Below are positions 49,301 through 57,944 of a stretch of 64,000 bases of DNA, in pieces (the stretch's first letter is position 1; the number at the start of each line of letters is the position of its first letter). Origin of the DNA: Apricaphanius iberus (Eukaryota; Chordata; Actinopteri; Cyprinodontiformes; Aphaniidae); contig JAPXFQ010002715.1 of NCBI GenBank assembly GCA_028564705.1, forward strand, positions 156,266 to 220,265, read 5' to 3'. A program made the translations under genes and the position numbers. Below the pieces are notes generated by a model. That model ran no database searches, had not been told where the DNA came from, and saw nothing but the letters and a program-made list of their open reading frames with translations.

Positions 49301-51837
49301 CCCCCTCAAGCAGCAATTGGAAACAGAAAGTAAGTTTTGATTAAGCTGTAAAGCTTTTTACTAGAGGTGCAGCTTATAGAATCCTCTAGAAACACCTGGA
49401 AACAAACACAGCAGCCTTTTTTGTTGTTTGCCTACACTTCCTTTTGTTCAAAATCACCAAAAGATCTGATTAAATTGTTGTTTCAACATAAAGCATATAG
49501 TGGCCAACTGCTGTATTAACTACTGATCACAGCTACTATAGAGCCCCTTTCTGGTAAAATGATCTCTGGCTGTTACTGAACTGACCAATCACAGGCAGAC
49601 GCTCTCGGTTGATGGAGATGGATAGTTAAAAAATGGGGCTCTACTCCGTGTGTCCTTGTGTAGGGGACAGAGAGCCCTTATGTTGACAGATAATGTCATA
49701 AACTAGGCTTTAGATCGGTCTGTCTCTAAGCTTCCTAACTGACTCCTCTGGGATTTGGGGTCATAGTTCAGACATTATTTGAGCTTTTGAGATGCTAATC
49801 AGCAATAAAAATATAACCTTGTTGTCACGGCAGGGCCAGCCCTGGGATATTTTGCGCCCCAGACGAGATTTCTGCATTTTTTATCGAACAAGAATAGATA
49901 GAAGAGACAAATAACTAATTAATTTATGGGTTTTATGTATTTATGTTGAAGCACATTTTTGTTTGACCCCATGTTGTAACTCTGGTGTTTGTCACTCAGT
50001 CTAGGCCCCGCCCCTTTTGTATTTCCGTCCTGCTTTTATTGTGGTGGGACACTCCAAGACCATAACTGGGCCCCTTTAAAAACTTTCTAGATACACCCCT
50101 GCTTATCACTCAAAATGAAATATTTTTAACCCTGTATAAAAAATTGTAAACATCTAATTATGAAAACTATTTTTGTGGCTTTATTACTCATAATCATTGA
50201 TTTGATTGATTTATTTGGCACATCAAGATGCTTCACAGTGCACATCATATATATTAAAGAAACACATTTTTCTAGAGCAGAGAGGAAACAAACCCATATA
50301 GTTATTGTCTGAGGCCTCAAAAAAACCTTGAATTGTATTCTCCTTAAGATCGACTGATTCAAAGAAAAAAACATTTTATTATTAATTTAAAATCTGTCGC
50401 CATTTTTTATTCTCTTAGCCATCTTGAATATGAACTAGGTTGAATTAAACTAATTTCAACGATAAATACAGCAGGTCTGACTCACATTATTTAATACATT
50501 TATTAATTCGAACTCTGATCCAAGGGGAGACAGAGGCAGATGGAGGAGTTCTTAAGATTTTTTTTAATGGGACTTTATATTCTTTGCCGACAACTTCCTA
50601 CCTTCATCGCTCATTTCCAACATGTTTTAATCTGTCACTAAGTGAACAGAACCAGGCCTACCTGTGTTGATGCTGCGCCCCGTCCAGTTCCTCTGGAGGG
50701 AAGGAAACTTACCGTCCCATTTCCCCGATATTTTTACATGTATTCTAATTGATTTTTGAGTGACTCTGTCTTCACCAAGTTCATCTTATTGTTGCTCCCG
50801 TTCTAGGAGCTGATTTTTCCAGACCTGCCACTGTAACTGCAGCAGCTCTCGCGCTTCTCTAAACTGAGAGGCAGAGAATTTACTTACGATAATAAAATAC
50901 GGGAAATTTCCAAGTAAACTTTAATACGGCAAGACGGCGGGAAAGAAAATGCAGAGGTTCCCATTTCCCCCCCACCCCCCTGCTTTGTCACAACACCCCC
51001 CTCCTGCTCCTGCTGAGGGAGAATTGCCTGATGACAGTGCACAGTAAAAGTGTACTGCGTGTGCGCTGATTGAATTTATTTTCATGGGAAATTTGGAGTA
51101 GCTATATATAGAGAGTGCATTTCAAAATACGATACATACATTTAATAACTTTTTTTCCCCTCATTTTGCGCCCCTGTCAAGCAGCAAAGCCGGCCCGTGT
51201 CACGGTTACACATCATAACAACTGTCTGAAAGTAGAAAGCAGCGAATATCCTTCCTGCTGCATCCAGAACCAGAGGGAATAACTCTTCAATCAACCAGTG
51301 ACCTACAGTGTAGAAAGGAACCAATCAGAAGCGGCCATCAGTAAATCTTCAACATGGTGCCCAGGTGGTTTCTAAAGGAGGGATTACTGTGTGTGTGTGT
51401 GTGTGTGTTCAGGTCTGGTCAGCTGATTGAGCCTCTATATCAGGTCTGGGATGAACTAGCAGAGAGCGACCTGCTGCCTCCTAAATCAGCCCAACAGGTG
51501 ACATCACTTTCTCTCATTTATTTGGTTCCTGACTCTCAGATTTAGGGTGCCACAGGTTTCCTGTTATCTATTTCTGCTTCGTCACTAAATGTTTCCTAGC
51601 AGTTTGACTCAAACAAACGTGTGCTGCAGGTTTATGTCCTGCTGATGGATGTGGTATGTTCTAACTCCCTCTGTGTGGCAGGGCTCCAAGGAGGATGAAG
51701 ATGACTTCCTGAGTGGGGAGACGCCACATGCTGAGGGCATGCTTGGAGTGACCCCCAGCTCGTATGGTTCCAACATCTGCAGCCCAACAGGTGTGGGTTC
51801 TCCACCCCTGGCCCACAACCTAGCCTTTAAGTTTTAA
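37291..51837 (+). CDS. rrn3: RNA polymerase I-specific transcription initiation factor RRN3 (TIF-IA)
   Basis: RRN3 binds the initiation-competent fraction of RNA polymerase I through the RPA43 stalk and bridges it to the SL1/TIF-IB promoter complex in the nucleolus. Seventeen exons: 37291-37386, 40970-41026, 41118-41207, 42451-42580, 42663-42722, 42810-42876, 42994-43063, 43138-43236, 43366-43446, 45430-45553, 45690-45820, 45906-46036, 46137-46324, 46400-46508, 46845-46997, 51413-51497, 51682-51837. They total 1827 nt and stay in frame: 608 residues (human about 650). Recognisable blocks: HEAT-like helices ([13 protein letters not shown]), acidic [57 protein letters not shown], acidic [10 protein letters not shown] and a C-terminal SPTGVGSPP tail. 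In mammals, serines in the matching tail are ERK/RSK targets; by analogy these may be regulatory. Confidence 0.96.
37387..38115 (+). other. rrn3: rrn3 intron 1, non-repetitive part
   Basis: About 730 bp of intron without recognised elements before the minisatellite starts. The minus-strand frame at 37560-37273 overlaps exon 1 and is a shadow. Confidence 0.6.
38116..40969. repeat. 2.85-kb minisatellite in rrn3 intron 1
   Basis: About 60 tandem copies of a 46-bp composite made of a 27-bp and a 19-bp half that share GTTGGTGACCCTCTG; the halves differ in the following CCCCTGTCCT or TACT. Variants include GGCGACC and GGGGACC for GGTGACC, and CCCTTTGTCC for CCCCCTGTCC. The plus strand is C/T-rich. 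TGACCC-TC-TGACCC (for example 38169-38182) recurs throughout; on the minus strand this is GGGTCA-GA-GGGTCA. The last degenerate unit supplies the polypyrimidine tract and AAG acceptor of exon 2. Unit length not divisible by 3, and no stop on the minus strand, produce a 723-codon chance frame. Confidence 0.97.
40970..41026 (+). CDS. rrn3: rrn3 exon 2
   Basis: 57 nt encoding [19 protein letters not shown] (residues 33-51); acceptor ATTGTTGAAG directly continues the minisatellite, donor AAG|GTAGAG. Confidence 0.88.
41118..41207 (+). CDS. rrn3: rrn3 exon 3
   Basis: 90 nt between TTACAG and GTAAGA. Encodes [20 protein letters not shown] then [10 protein letters not shown] (residues 52-81), the first helical repeat region. 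Confidence 0.95.
41663..42410. repeat. 0.75-kb minisatellite in rrn3 intron 3
   Basis: About 22 copies of a 32-bp unit (CTGGTAGAACGGAGCAGGTC, CAGGACCAGATC) with a 35-bp variant carrying an extra CTC or CTA before CTGG. Each unit contains the small inverted repeat GGTCC-A-GGACC. It ends 40 bp before the exon 4 acceptor. The 182-codon minus-strand frame here is a repeat artefact. Confidence 0.97.
42451..42580 (+). CDS. rrn3: rrn3 exon 4
   Basis: 130 nt between TTCCAG and GTAAGC. Encodes [20 protein letters not shown] and [20 protein letters not shown] (residues 82-124). Last codon is split 1/2 with exon 5. Confidence 0.95.
42663..42722 (+). CDS. rrn3: rrn3 exon 5
   Basis: 60 nt between TTGCAG and GTGAGT. 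Encodes [19 protein letters not shown], an acidic loop between helical repeats. Only 82 bp of intron precede it. Confidence 0.92.
42810..42876 (+). CDS. rrn3: rrn3 exon 6
   Basis: 67 nt between TTTCAG and GTAGGT. Encodes [20 protein letters not shown], a conserved helix pair of the RRN3 fold. Confidence 0.95.
42994..43063 (+). CDS. rrn3: rrn3 exon 7
   Basis: 70 nt between TTGTTAG and GTAGGA. Encodes [20 protein letters not shown] then RTL; restores phase 0. Confidence 0.93.
43138..43236 (+). CDS. rrn3: rrn3 exon 8
   Basis: 99 nt between TTCCAG and GTGAGT. Encodes [20 protein letters not shown] then [13 protein letters not shown], strongly conserved HEAT-like helices. Confidence 0.96.
43366..43446 (+). 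CDS. rrn3: rrn3 exon 9
   Basis: 81 nt between TTTCAG and GTAACA. Encodes [20 protein letters not shown] then EDGLFDM, the start of the acidic linker that in mammals contains regulatory phosphosites. Confidence 0.94.
43769..45015 (-). mobile_element. Tc1/mariner element, decayed (copy 2)
   Basis: 1247 bp in rrn3 intron 9, antisense to the gene, flanked by TA (43767-43768 and 45016-45017). Same family as 12057-13297: termini CAGTGGGG...AAGTATTTAGTCAG and its complement. The transposase (minus strand) survives as pieces: 44240-44031 carries [13 protein letters not shown] (second catalytic Asp) and SADLSPIE (Glu). The N-terminal half (44860-44300) is heavily frameshifted. Confidence 0.9.
44031..44240 (-). 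pseudogene. Tc1 transposase C-terminal fragment
   Basis: 69-codon frame [57 protein letters not shown]. It contains the D and E of the DD(34)E catalytic core; the first Asp region upstream is not in frame. Confidence 0.85.
45430..45553 (+). CDS. rrn3: rrn3 exon 10
   Basis: 124 nt; the acceptor follows a (TG)n run ending CTCAG, donor GTACAG. Encodes [20 protein letters not shown] then [21 protein letters not shown]. Confidence 0.95.
45690..45820 (+). CDS. rrn3: rrn3 exon 11
   Basis: 131 nt between TTCCAG and GTCAGT. Encodes [20 protein letters not shown] then [20 protein letters not shown] and SFRL. Confidence 0.96.
45906..46036 (+). CDS. rrn3: rrn3 exon 12
   Basis: 131 nt between TCCCAG and GTGAGT. 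Encodes [20 protein letters not shown] then [20 protein letters not shown], among the best conserved stretches of RRN3. Confidence 0.96.
46052..46096. repeat. (GGTT)n / (AGTT)n microsatellite in rrn3 intron 12
   Basis: Some nine GGTT units followed by three AGTT units, starting about 16 nt after the exon 12 donor. Confidence 0.95.
46137..46324 (+). CDS. rrn3: rrn3 exon 13
   Basis: 188 nt between TGTCAG and GTAGAG. Encodes [40 protein letters not shown] and [14 protein letters not shown]. Confidence 0.96.
46400..46508 (+). CDS. rrn3: rrn3 exon 14
   Basis: 109 nt between TCTCAG and GTACAC. Encodes [20 protein letters not shown] then [17 protein letters not shown]. Confidence 0.96.
46845..46997 (+). 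CDS. rrn3: rrn3 exon 15
   Basis: 153 nt between TTGCAG and GTAACA. Encodes [20 protein letters not shown] and [17 protein letters not shown]; the FFPFDPY..L motif is an RRN3 signature. A 4.4-kb intron full of DNA transposons follows. Confidence 0.96.
47281..47760. mobile_element. PIF/Harbinger-like MITE, copy E
   Basis: 480 bp, termini AGCCCAGTTTAAGTTTCTCC and ...GAAGCATAAACTAGACT, flanked by TTA (47278-47280 and 47761-47763). Lies in rrn3 intron 15. Confidence 0.85.
47810..47935 (+). repeat. Retroposon 3' tail with (ATT)n
   Basis: ATACAGCACTTTGAGTGTCC and AGAGCACTATATAGATGCCA followed by about seven ATT units: the common fish SINE/LINE tail with a terminal microsatellite. Confidence 0.6.
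48083..49007. mobile_element. PIF/Harbinger-like MITE, copy F, with a nested hAT insertion
   Basis: Left end AGCCCACTTTATACTACTGT, right end GTATAAAGTAGGCT followed by TAA. The MITE is split at 48130/48556 by a hAT-type element; removing it leaves roughly 500 bp of MITE with the usual core (AATCAGTAGTTAATGCAGCG near 48698). Confidence 0.82.
48131..48555. mobile_element. hAT-type non-autonomous element nested in MITE copy F
   Basis: 425 bp, terminal inverted repeats CAGGGCTGGGCGGTATA / ...TATATCGCCCAGCCCTA (right end TATCGCCCAGCCCTA). Flanks TGCAACAC (48123-48130) and TGCAGCGC (48556-48563) are an 8-bp target duplication with two transition differences, both at CpG positions. Confidence 0.85.
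49090..49709. mobile_element. PIF/Harbinger-like MITE, copy G
   Basis: 620 bp, termini AGCCTAGTTTATGGTTCTCC and GTCATAAACTAGGCT, flanked by TTA on both sides (49087-49089 and 49710-49712). The most complete copy in the window. Confidence 0.87.
49831..51197. mobile_element. Non-coding hAT-like transposon with perfect 8-bp target duplication
   Basis: 1367 bp in rrn3 intron 15. Flanked by TGTCACGG on both sides (49823-49830 and 51198-51205). Imperfect terminal repeats: left CAGGGCCAGCCCTGG then TTTTGCGCCCC; right, read on the minus strand, CGGGCCGGCTTTGCTGC then GGGGCGCAAAATGAGG. No transposase-like frame is visible, so it is non-autonomous. Confidence 0.82.
51413..51497 (+). CDS. rrn3: rrn3 exon 16
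   Basis: 85 nt; acceptor tract is a (TG)n run ending TTCAG, donor GTGACA. Encodes [20 protein letters not shown] then LPPKSAQQ. Confidence 0.95.
51682..51837 (+). CDS. rrn3: rrn3 exon 17 (terminal)
   Basis: 156 nt after GTGGCAG. Encodes [20 protein letters not shown] then [20 protein letters not shown] and [15 protein letters not shown] (TAA 51835-51837). The GVTPSS and SP...GSPP motifs match the C-terminal regulatory tail of vertebrate RRN3; the last eight residues differ from mammals. Confidence 0.95.
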   Translation, partial: GSKEDEDDFLSGETPHAEGMLGVTPSSYGSNICSPTGVGSPPLAHNLAFKF

Positions 51838-52068
51838 CTCCTCCTCTTTAACAGAGGCTGGTCTTCATCAGAAGCTCCGCCTCTGCTCCACCCACCTCAC
51901 TGAGGATCCATGGAAGGGGCCCTGAACTGTGACCTGACCTCCACAACATTGTTTATACAGCTTCTACCTGGAGCCTGCCACAGGGGGCATATAGACCTGT
52001 ACTACAGGAACTTTGAAAGACACACACTTACACCTTTAAAGACCTTTTCTGGAATTAGATAAGTTTTA

Positions 52069-52074
52069 AATAAA
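52069..52074 (+). promoter_or_regulatory. rrn3: rrn3 polyadenylation signal AATAAA
   Basis: AATAAA 232 nt after the rrn3 stop, in an AT-rich context. The 3' UTR 51838-52090 shows no further features. Confidence 0.7.
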
Positions 52075-52189
52075 AAGTTAAAGCGGTGGTTCTAGTAGCA
52101 GGTGTCATAGCTTTGTCATTAAGCAGCTCGCTTCTCCATAGTAACTCTCCATGGCTGTACTTCACCTTGACCATGGTTAGTTGGACATA

Positions 52190-52736
52190 TAGCTTCTGTC
52201 TAAGGTTCTTCTGGATTCTGTTCAACTAACAGAGAGTATCTGCCTCATGGACTAAAACTGGGAGCTGGTTCCACAGGAGAGGAGCCTGATAACTAAAAGA
52301 TCTGCCTCCTATTCTACTTTTAGAAATCCTAGGAACTACCAGTAGACCTGCATTCTGAGAACAAAGTGCTCTGTTAGGAACATATGGAACAATCAGATCT
52401 TAGAAATCTGTTTAATATGGGATTTAAATGTCAGGTCTTGGTCAAAAATTACACCGAGGTTCTTTACATTATTACCAGAGGCCAAATTAATGCCATCCAG
52501 ATGAAGTGATTGATTTAGCAGTTTCCTTTTTAAGGTTCTGGTCCAAAGAGAAAAACTTCTGTCTGTCTGAATTTAAAAGTAGAAAATTCAGAGTCATCCA
52601 GGTTTTTATGTCTTTCAGACATGCTTGTAATCTACCTAACTGATAGTTTTTTTTAGGTTTTATGGATAAATATAATTGTGTATCATCTGCATAACCATGG
52701 ACATTTATCCAAAGCTATATAATTATTTTACTTATA
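52190..52736 (-). mobile_element. L2 LINE fragment interrupted by Tc1 copy 3 (left part)
   Basis: On the minus strand it matches copy 3: compare TTCTACTTTTAGAAATCCTA with GGAACTACCAGTAGACCTGC (52313-52347) and 25472-25508. It continues through CATCCAGGTTTTTATGTCTT to ATCATCTGCATAACCATGG, that is, the coding region up to YADD. A piece is deleted near 52400. The continuation lies beyond the Tc1 at 54361. Confidence 0.8.
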
Positions 52737-52738
52737 TA

Positions 52739-54358
52739 CACTCAACAAAAATATAAACGCAACACCTTTGTTTCTGCTCCCATTTTTCATGAGATGGACT
52801 TAAAGATCTAAAATTCATTCCAGATACACAATATTACCATTTCTCTCAAACATTGTTCACAAATCAGTCTAAATGTGTGATAGTGAGCACTTCTGCTTTG
52901 CTGAGATAATCCATCCCACCTCACAGGTGTGCCACATCAAGATGCTGATCTGACATCATGATTAGTGCACAGGTGTACCTTATACTGCCCACAATAAAAG
53001 GCCACCCTGGAATGTGCAGTTTTGTCTCACAGCAAAATGCCACAGATGCCACAAGCATTGAGGGAGCGTGCAATTGGCATGCTGACAGCAGGAATGTCAA
53101 CCAGATCTGTTGCTCGTGCATTGAATGTTCATTTCTCCACCATAAGCCGTCTCCAAAGGCGTTTCAGAGAATATGGCAGTACATCCAACCGGCCTCACAA
53201 CCGCAGACCACGTGTAACCACACCAGCCCAGGACCTCCACATCCAGCAGGTTCACCTCCAAGATCGTCTGAGACCAGCCACTCAGACAGCTGCTGAAACA
53301 ATTGGTTTGCATAACCAAACAATTTCTGCACAAACTGTCAGAAACCGTCTCAGGGAAGCTCAACTGCATGCTCGTTGTCCTCATCGGGGTCTTGACCTGA
53401 CTCCAGCTCGTCGCCATAACAGACTTAAGTGGGCAAATGCTCACATTGGATGGCGTCTGGCGCATTGGAGAGGTGTTCTCTTCACGCATGAATCTCGGTT
53501 TACATTGTTCAGGGCAGATGGCAGACAGTGTGTTTGGCGTCGTGTGGGTGAGCGCTTTGCTGATGTCAATGTTGTGGATGGAGTGGCCCATGGTGGTGGT
53601 GGGGTTATGGTATGGGCAGGCATCTGTTAAGGATGAAGAACACAGGTGCATTTTATTGATGGCATTTTGAATGCACACAGATACCGTGATGAGATCCTGA
53701 GGCCCATTGTTGTGCCATACATCCATGAACATCAGCTCATGTTTCAGCAAGATAATGCACGGCCCCATGTTGCAAGGATCTGTACAATTTTAGGAAGCTG
53801 AAAATGTCCCAGTTCTTGCATGGCCAGCATACTCACCGGACATGTCACCCATTGAGCATGTTTGGGATGTGCTTGACCGGCGTATACGACAGCGTGTACC
53901 AGTTCCCACTAATATCCAACAACTTCGCACAGCCATTGAAGAGGAGTGGACCAACATTCCACAGGCCACAATTGACAATCTGATAAACTCAATGCGAAGA
54001 AGATGTGTTGCACTGCATGAGGCAAATGGTGGTCACACCAGATACTGACCGGTTCTGAGTCCCCAGACCCCCAATAAAGCAAAAAACTGCACATTCCAGG
54101 GTGGGCTTTTATTGTGGGCAGTATAAGGTACACCTGTGCGATGTCAGATCAGCATCTTGATGTGGTACACCTGTAAGGTGGGAAGGATTATCTCAGCAAA
54201 GCAGAAGTGCTCACTATCACACATTTAGACTGATTTGTGAACAATGTTTGAAATAAATGGTAATATTGTGTATCTGGAATGAATTTTAGATCTTTAAGTC
54301 CATCTCATGAAAAATGGGAGCAGAAACAAAGGTGTTGCGTTTATATTTTTGTTGAGTG
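52739..54358 (+). mobile_element. Tc1/mariner element, full length (copy 3, distinct family)
   Basis: 1620 bp flanked by TA (52737-52738, 54359-54360). Termini CACTCAACAAAAATATAAAC and its complement; inverted repeats extend about 200 bp or more (GCAGAAGTGCTCACTATCAC appears on one side and its complement on the other). Contains a damaged transposase gene on the plus strand. It sits inside an L2 fragment downstream of rrn3. Confidence 0.94.
53037..54048 (+). pseudogene. Tc1/mariner transposase, inactivated
   Basis: First frame 53037-53630: MPQMPQALRERAIGMLTAGM, SVARALNVHFSTISRLQRRF (helix-turn-helix), RPHNRRPRVTTPAQDLHIQQ, SAQTVRNRLREAQLHARCPH, then VLFTHESRFTLF and GGGVMVWAGIC-stop. After stops and a frameshift, RYRDEILRPIVVPYI, LMFQQDNARPHVA, and 53842-54048 SPIEHVWDVLDRRIRQRVPV, NSMRRRCVALHEANGGHTRY-stop. 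The first catalytic residue, normally Asp in FTDESRF, is His. With two nonsense codons (53628-53636) and a shift near 53790, it is dead even though all domains are present. Confidence 0.92.
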
Positions 54359-54360
54359 TA

Positions 54361-54734
54361 TATGAGTACGAAGTATTGGCCCAAACACAGAACCCTGTGG
54401 TCAGAGGCCTGCTGGCCGTTAGGATATTAAAGAGTTTTCCTGAACAGCTGGTCTGTTCTTGAGCTGGTGGCTGGAAGGTTTTTTCCTTTTTATTTTTTTG
54501 GACTCCAAAAGCATGGTGGAGCGATTGTGATGATCCTGTTGCGTCTGTGTTTGTGAGGCATCTTCTTATATAGAAGATCTTTTTGAACGGTATCCTGCAG
54601 GTGAAGCTCAGCGTCACTGAGTTCTACAATGGGTCTGCAGAGCTGCATTCCTGCTCTGCTATGAATACATGATTCAGTTCTGTTTCGACTTGTCATCTGA
54701 TTCAGGATGTAAGGTAAAGGTTTGTCATCTAGGC
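54361..54734 (-). repeat. L2 continuation after Tc1, then unassigned sequence
   Basis: The first 60 bp (AAGTATTGGCCCAAACACAG, AACCCTGTGG) match the L2 segment just upstream of the YADD region (minus strand), confirming one L2 split by the Tc1. From 54420 to 54734 I see no match. A 103-codon minus-strand frame (54801-54490) is unrecognised. Confidence 0.5.
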
Positions 54735-54849
54735 CAGGGATATCCAAACTTTTTGCTACATGGGTCAAAATCATCAAGTCAAATGTGTCCATGGGCCACA
54801 AAAATAAGATTTTTTTTTAACGTGAAAATATATCCTTTTTTACCTGCAT

Positions 54850-54955
54850 AACAATAATTCAATTCAATTCAGTTTATTTATATAGCGCCATTTCACAACA
54901 GATGTCATCTCAAGGCACTTTACAAAAACAGGTAATATTTTAATAAAACACAAAG
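54850..54955 (-). mobile_element. L2/Maui 3' tail
   Basis: TTCAATTCAATTCAGTTTAT then TTATATAGCGCCATTTCAC and CTCAAGGCACTTTACAAA: the same terminus as 24735-24770, minus strand, truncated after about 100 bp. Confidence 0.75.
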
Positions 54956-55179
54956 TAGGAATTCTTGTAGAAAAGCGATTTTTAAAAATTGCTGACTCAA
55001 AACACACATTTTAAGGATTGTCTTTTTAACAAATATTTTTCAAATATTTTTATCAGCAGAAAGAATAGTGAGTCACTCTTTGAAAATATGTTATTTTGAG
55101 CTATGTTTGGTTGGCTGTAGGTCTGCTTTTGTGTTAAAAAGAAAGCAAAAAAAAGATTAGAAGAAGCATAATTGGTTTT

Positions 55180-56330
55180 GTAAGTAAGTAAAATGTATTC
55201 ATATAGCACCCTTCACAGACCAGGGTCACAAAGCGCTTCACATTTGGAGAAAAAAACACAGAAAAAAACAATAAACATACAGTCAGTTCCCGAAACAAGT
55301 GCAGAGAAAAGCATCATTAATACAGAACACAAAGGACGATGTGTGTTGATGCGAGAACGCCTGGCTAAACAGGTGAGTCTTCAGTTGGGACTTGAAACTG
55401 TCCACTGACTGCCATTCACAGAGACTGAGGAAGCTCCTCCCAGAGGCGCTGCGCAGCTGCCTAGAACGATCTGTCTCCTCTGGTTTTAAAGCAAGTGCGG
55501 AGGACCTCAGACTGCGTTTGGTGACGTGGCTGGATCAGGGCCTTAATGTAATCAGGCATCTGACCATGAAGAGCCCTGAAGGTCAACACCAGAATTTTAA
55601 AATGAATTCTACTGTATGTGTGACAGGGAGCCAGTGTAAGGATTTGGAGTACTATGGGCTCTCTTATGGGTGTGGGTCAAAAGCCTCTCAGCAGAATTTT
55701 GGACTACCTGCAAACGAGCTAAAATTTTTTTTACTGACACATGTGAACAGGCTGTTAAAATAATCCAGTCGCGAGGAAACAAAATCATGGACAATGAAAG
55801 TTACAGTTTTTGATTAGCTGTTTGGTGTGTCGTTCAAGGGGCATAAAGATACTCCAAGGTTCCTCAGACTTCTTTTTACGGAGCTGCTGAGGTCATCAAG
55901 GTGCTGGGTAATAAGAGGCACAACACGGTCCGGTGCTATAACTCGAGTTTCCGTTTTACCACGGTTCAGCTGGAGGCTATTATCAGTTAGCCATATCTTA
56001 GTTTTGATAGGAGACATCACTGAACTGCTGGATCAGCTGACCCAAAGGGAGCAGGTAGATCTAAAACAAAAGAGGCCCAAGAACCGAGCCTTGGGGTACA
56101 CCCCACTGTAAGTCCGCAGATTTAGACACGATGAGACACAGAACAAAGTTCTACCTGTCAGGTAAGATCTAAACCACTCTAAGACCGGGCCCGACATGCT
56201 GACCACATCCCACAGTCTAGTAAACAAAATGCCATGGTCCACCGTGCTGAATGCAGACGACAGGTCTAACAGAACCAGGACAGAACATTTACCAGAGTTT
56301 GTGCCATGGATCAGTTTCTAATCCTTTTAA
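55180..56330 (-). pseudogene. LINE RT fragment, minus strand, heavily decayed
   Basis: 3' end near 55180 (AAATGTATTCATATAGCACC). Minus-strand frames show WIILTACSHVS...LQVVQNSAERLL (55794-55609), LQLNRGKTETRVIAP...LRNLGVSL (56020-55814) and PVLEWFRSYLTGRTLF (56242-56033), that is RT C-terminal region, post-YADD block and motif A/B region in the order expected for an L2-like element of a different subfamily from copies 1-3. Many stops. Confidence 0.7.
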
Positions 56331-56504
56331 TTTGTCAACCAAAATGATGCCTTTATAAAAGACTCTCCATCTGCATCAATTATTTCTGTTGTGGTGCAGA
56401 TCGTAAATGTTGGTTGTGTTGTGGTGCAGAAAGTACCGATCGTAAATGTTGGTCAAGGGCCGTTAATGGCACCGGGCCAAACTTCGGACATCCCTGGTCT
56501 GAGC

Positions 56505-57100
56505 CATTAACTTTTTGAAAGTGATTTATTTTCAGCTGAATTTTCTCTAACATGCTGAATATTAGGAATCATTTCTGTTTTATCTAACCTGGAATGTTGC
56601 TGCTCACCGCTACCATTCATTTAAAAATGTTAATTCTCAAACGTATTAAGCTAAGAAAACAAGTAATGTATTTATGTTAGAACAACATATAGTGGTTACC
56701 ATATATTCAGTCCAAATCTCAGCAGCTAGAATATAACAGAACAACAAAGATTGTGTACAAACACGAGGCTTCACTCTGATCTTGGGTTTATGTCCTTGAC
56801 TGATGCACTTTTGGTTAGAACATTTTTGTTTTGATTCAGTGAAATTACTCACAGTAGGTAGATTATCCAAAAATCATTTCTCAAGTATGAGTAGTGATAC
56901 TTCAAAATAACTACTTTAATGATTATTTTTACTCAATTAAAACATAAAAGTATGATGCAATGTAAATGTGTGATAATTTAGTAAATATAACTAAATATTA
57001 TCCACCTTTGGTCATCACAACATAACTTGTTATACAACCAATAACAGTATATTTGTTAAAGTTATACTTCCACTTGCATCCTTTGTGCGATTGGAATAAA
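56505..57100. other. Intergenic stretch, nothing recognised
   Basis: AT-rich. The minus-strand frame 56870-56646 has no recognisable motif. Confidence 0.5.
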
Positions 57101-57119
57101 GGCCTCTGAACCAAGCCTG

Positions 57120-57730
57120 AATGTTAACACCAGCTCACCCCTGACTGTGGTACTCCACCTGTAACCCAGTAAGATTTATCATTAACATGAACGAACCGGA
57201 ATCTGTTGGACAGATATGATTTAAACCAGCCTAGTGCTGTTCCCTTTCTCCCTACAACATGTTCGAGCCTTTCTAAGAGAATATTATGATCGACTGTGTC
57301 AAAAGCAGCACTGAGATGTAACAAGACCAGAACAGTCACAGATCCATTATCTTAGGCCATTAGAATATCATTAGTAACTTTTACCAGTGTTGTTTCAGTG
57401 CTATGATGAGCTCTAAAACCTGACTGAAATTCTTCAAACAGGTTGTTGCTGTTTAGATGCTCACATACTTGGTTAGAAACTATTTTCTCAAGAATTTTGG
57501 ATAAGAAAGGAATGTTAGATATAGGTCTGTAGTTAGCTAAGTCATCTTGATCCAGGGACGGTTTCTTAAGTAAATGTTTAATTACAGCAACCTTAAATTC
57601 CTGAGGCACATATCCATTTATTAAAGATAGATTCATCATGTCTAGAATACGGCCAGTAACCAGAGGGAACACTTCCTTAAATAATTTGGTTGGTATTGGG
57701 TCTAACATCCAAGTTGAGGGTTTAGATGAT
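57120..57730 (-). pseudogene. L2-type RT fragment
   Basis: Minus-strand frames 57708-57352 (PIPTKLFKEVFP, FKVAVIKHLLKKPSLDQDDL, NYRPISNIPFLSKILEKIVS, FQSGFRAHHSTETTL) and 57339-57124 ([39 protein letters not shown]). One stop near 57350 separates them. Motif A has LLHLSAAFD instead of LLDLSAAFD; the catalytic FD is kept. The YADD region is missing. 57731-57850 is the eroded upstream part. Confidence 0.85.
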
Positions 57731-57944
57731 AGTTGTGCTAGTATTTTAGCTAATAATTGTGATTATTCCAAAAGGTCAACTCAATCAAAACAGTCCAGAC
57801 ACAAGGCTGAAGAACAAAATCAGTGTTCTGGAGTTGCCATAACTGACTTTAATTATCCGTCAACGCAGAGCGCCTGTCTATGATTGGTCAGATCAACAAC
57901 AGAGATCACTTCACCAGAGCGGGGCTCTATAGTCGCTGTAATCA

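Larger units (their letters stand above)
54735..56496. mobile_element. Decayed hAT-like element containing LINE fragments
   Basis: Left end CAGGGATATCCAAACTTTTT; right end, read on the minus strand, CAGGGATGTCCGAAGTTTGG. Flanks ATCTAGGC (54727-54734) and GTCTGAGC (56497-56504) agree at 5 of 8 positions with only transitions, consistent with an old 8-bp duplication. Its interior is filled by two LINE 3' fragments (54850-54950 and 55180-56330). Confidence 0.55.

Noticed and set aside
53097..53768. 223-codon minus-strand frame across Tc1 copy 3
   Set aside because: Antisense shadow of the plus-strand transposase, which has recognisable domains and the GGHTRY terminus.
54490..54801. 103-codon minus-strand frame as a host exon or gene
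   Set aside because: No motif recognised, no flanking splice structure, and it extends into the hAT terminus at 54735. Left unassigned.
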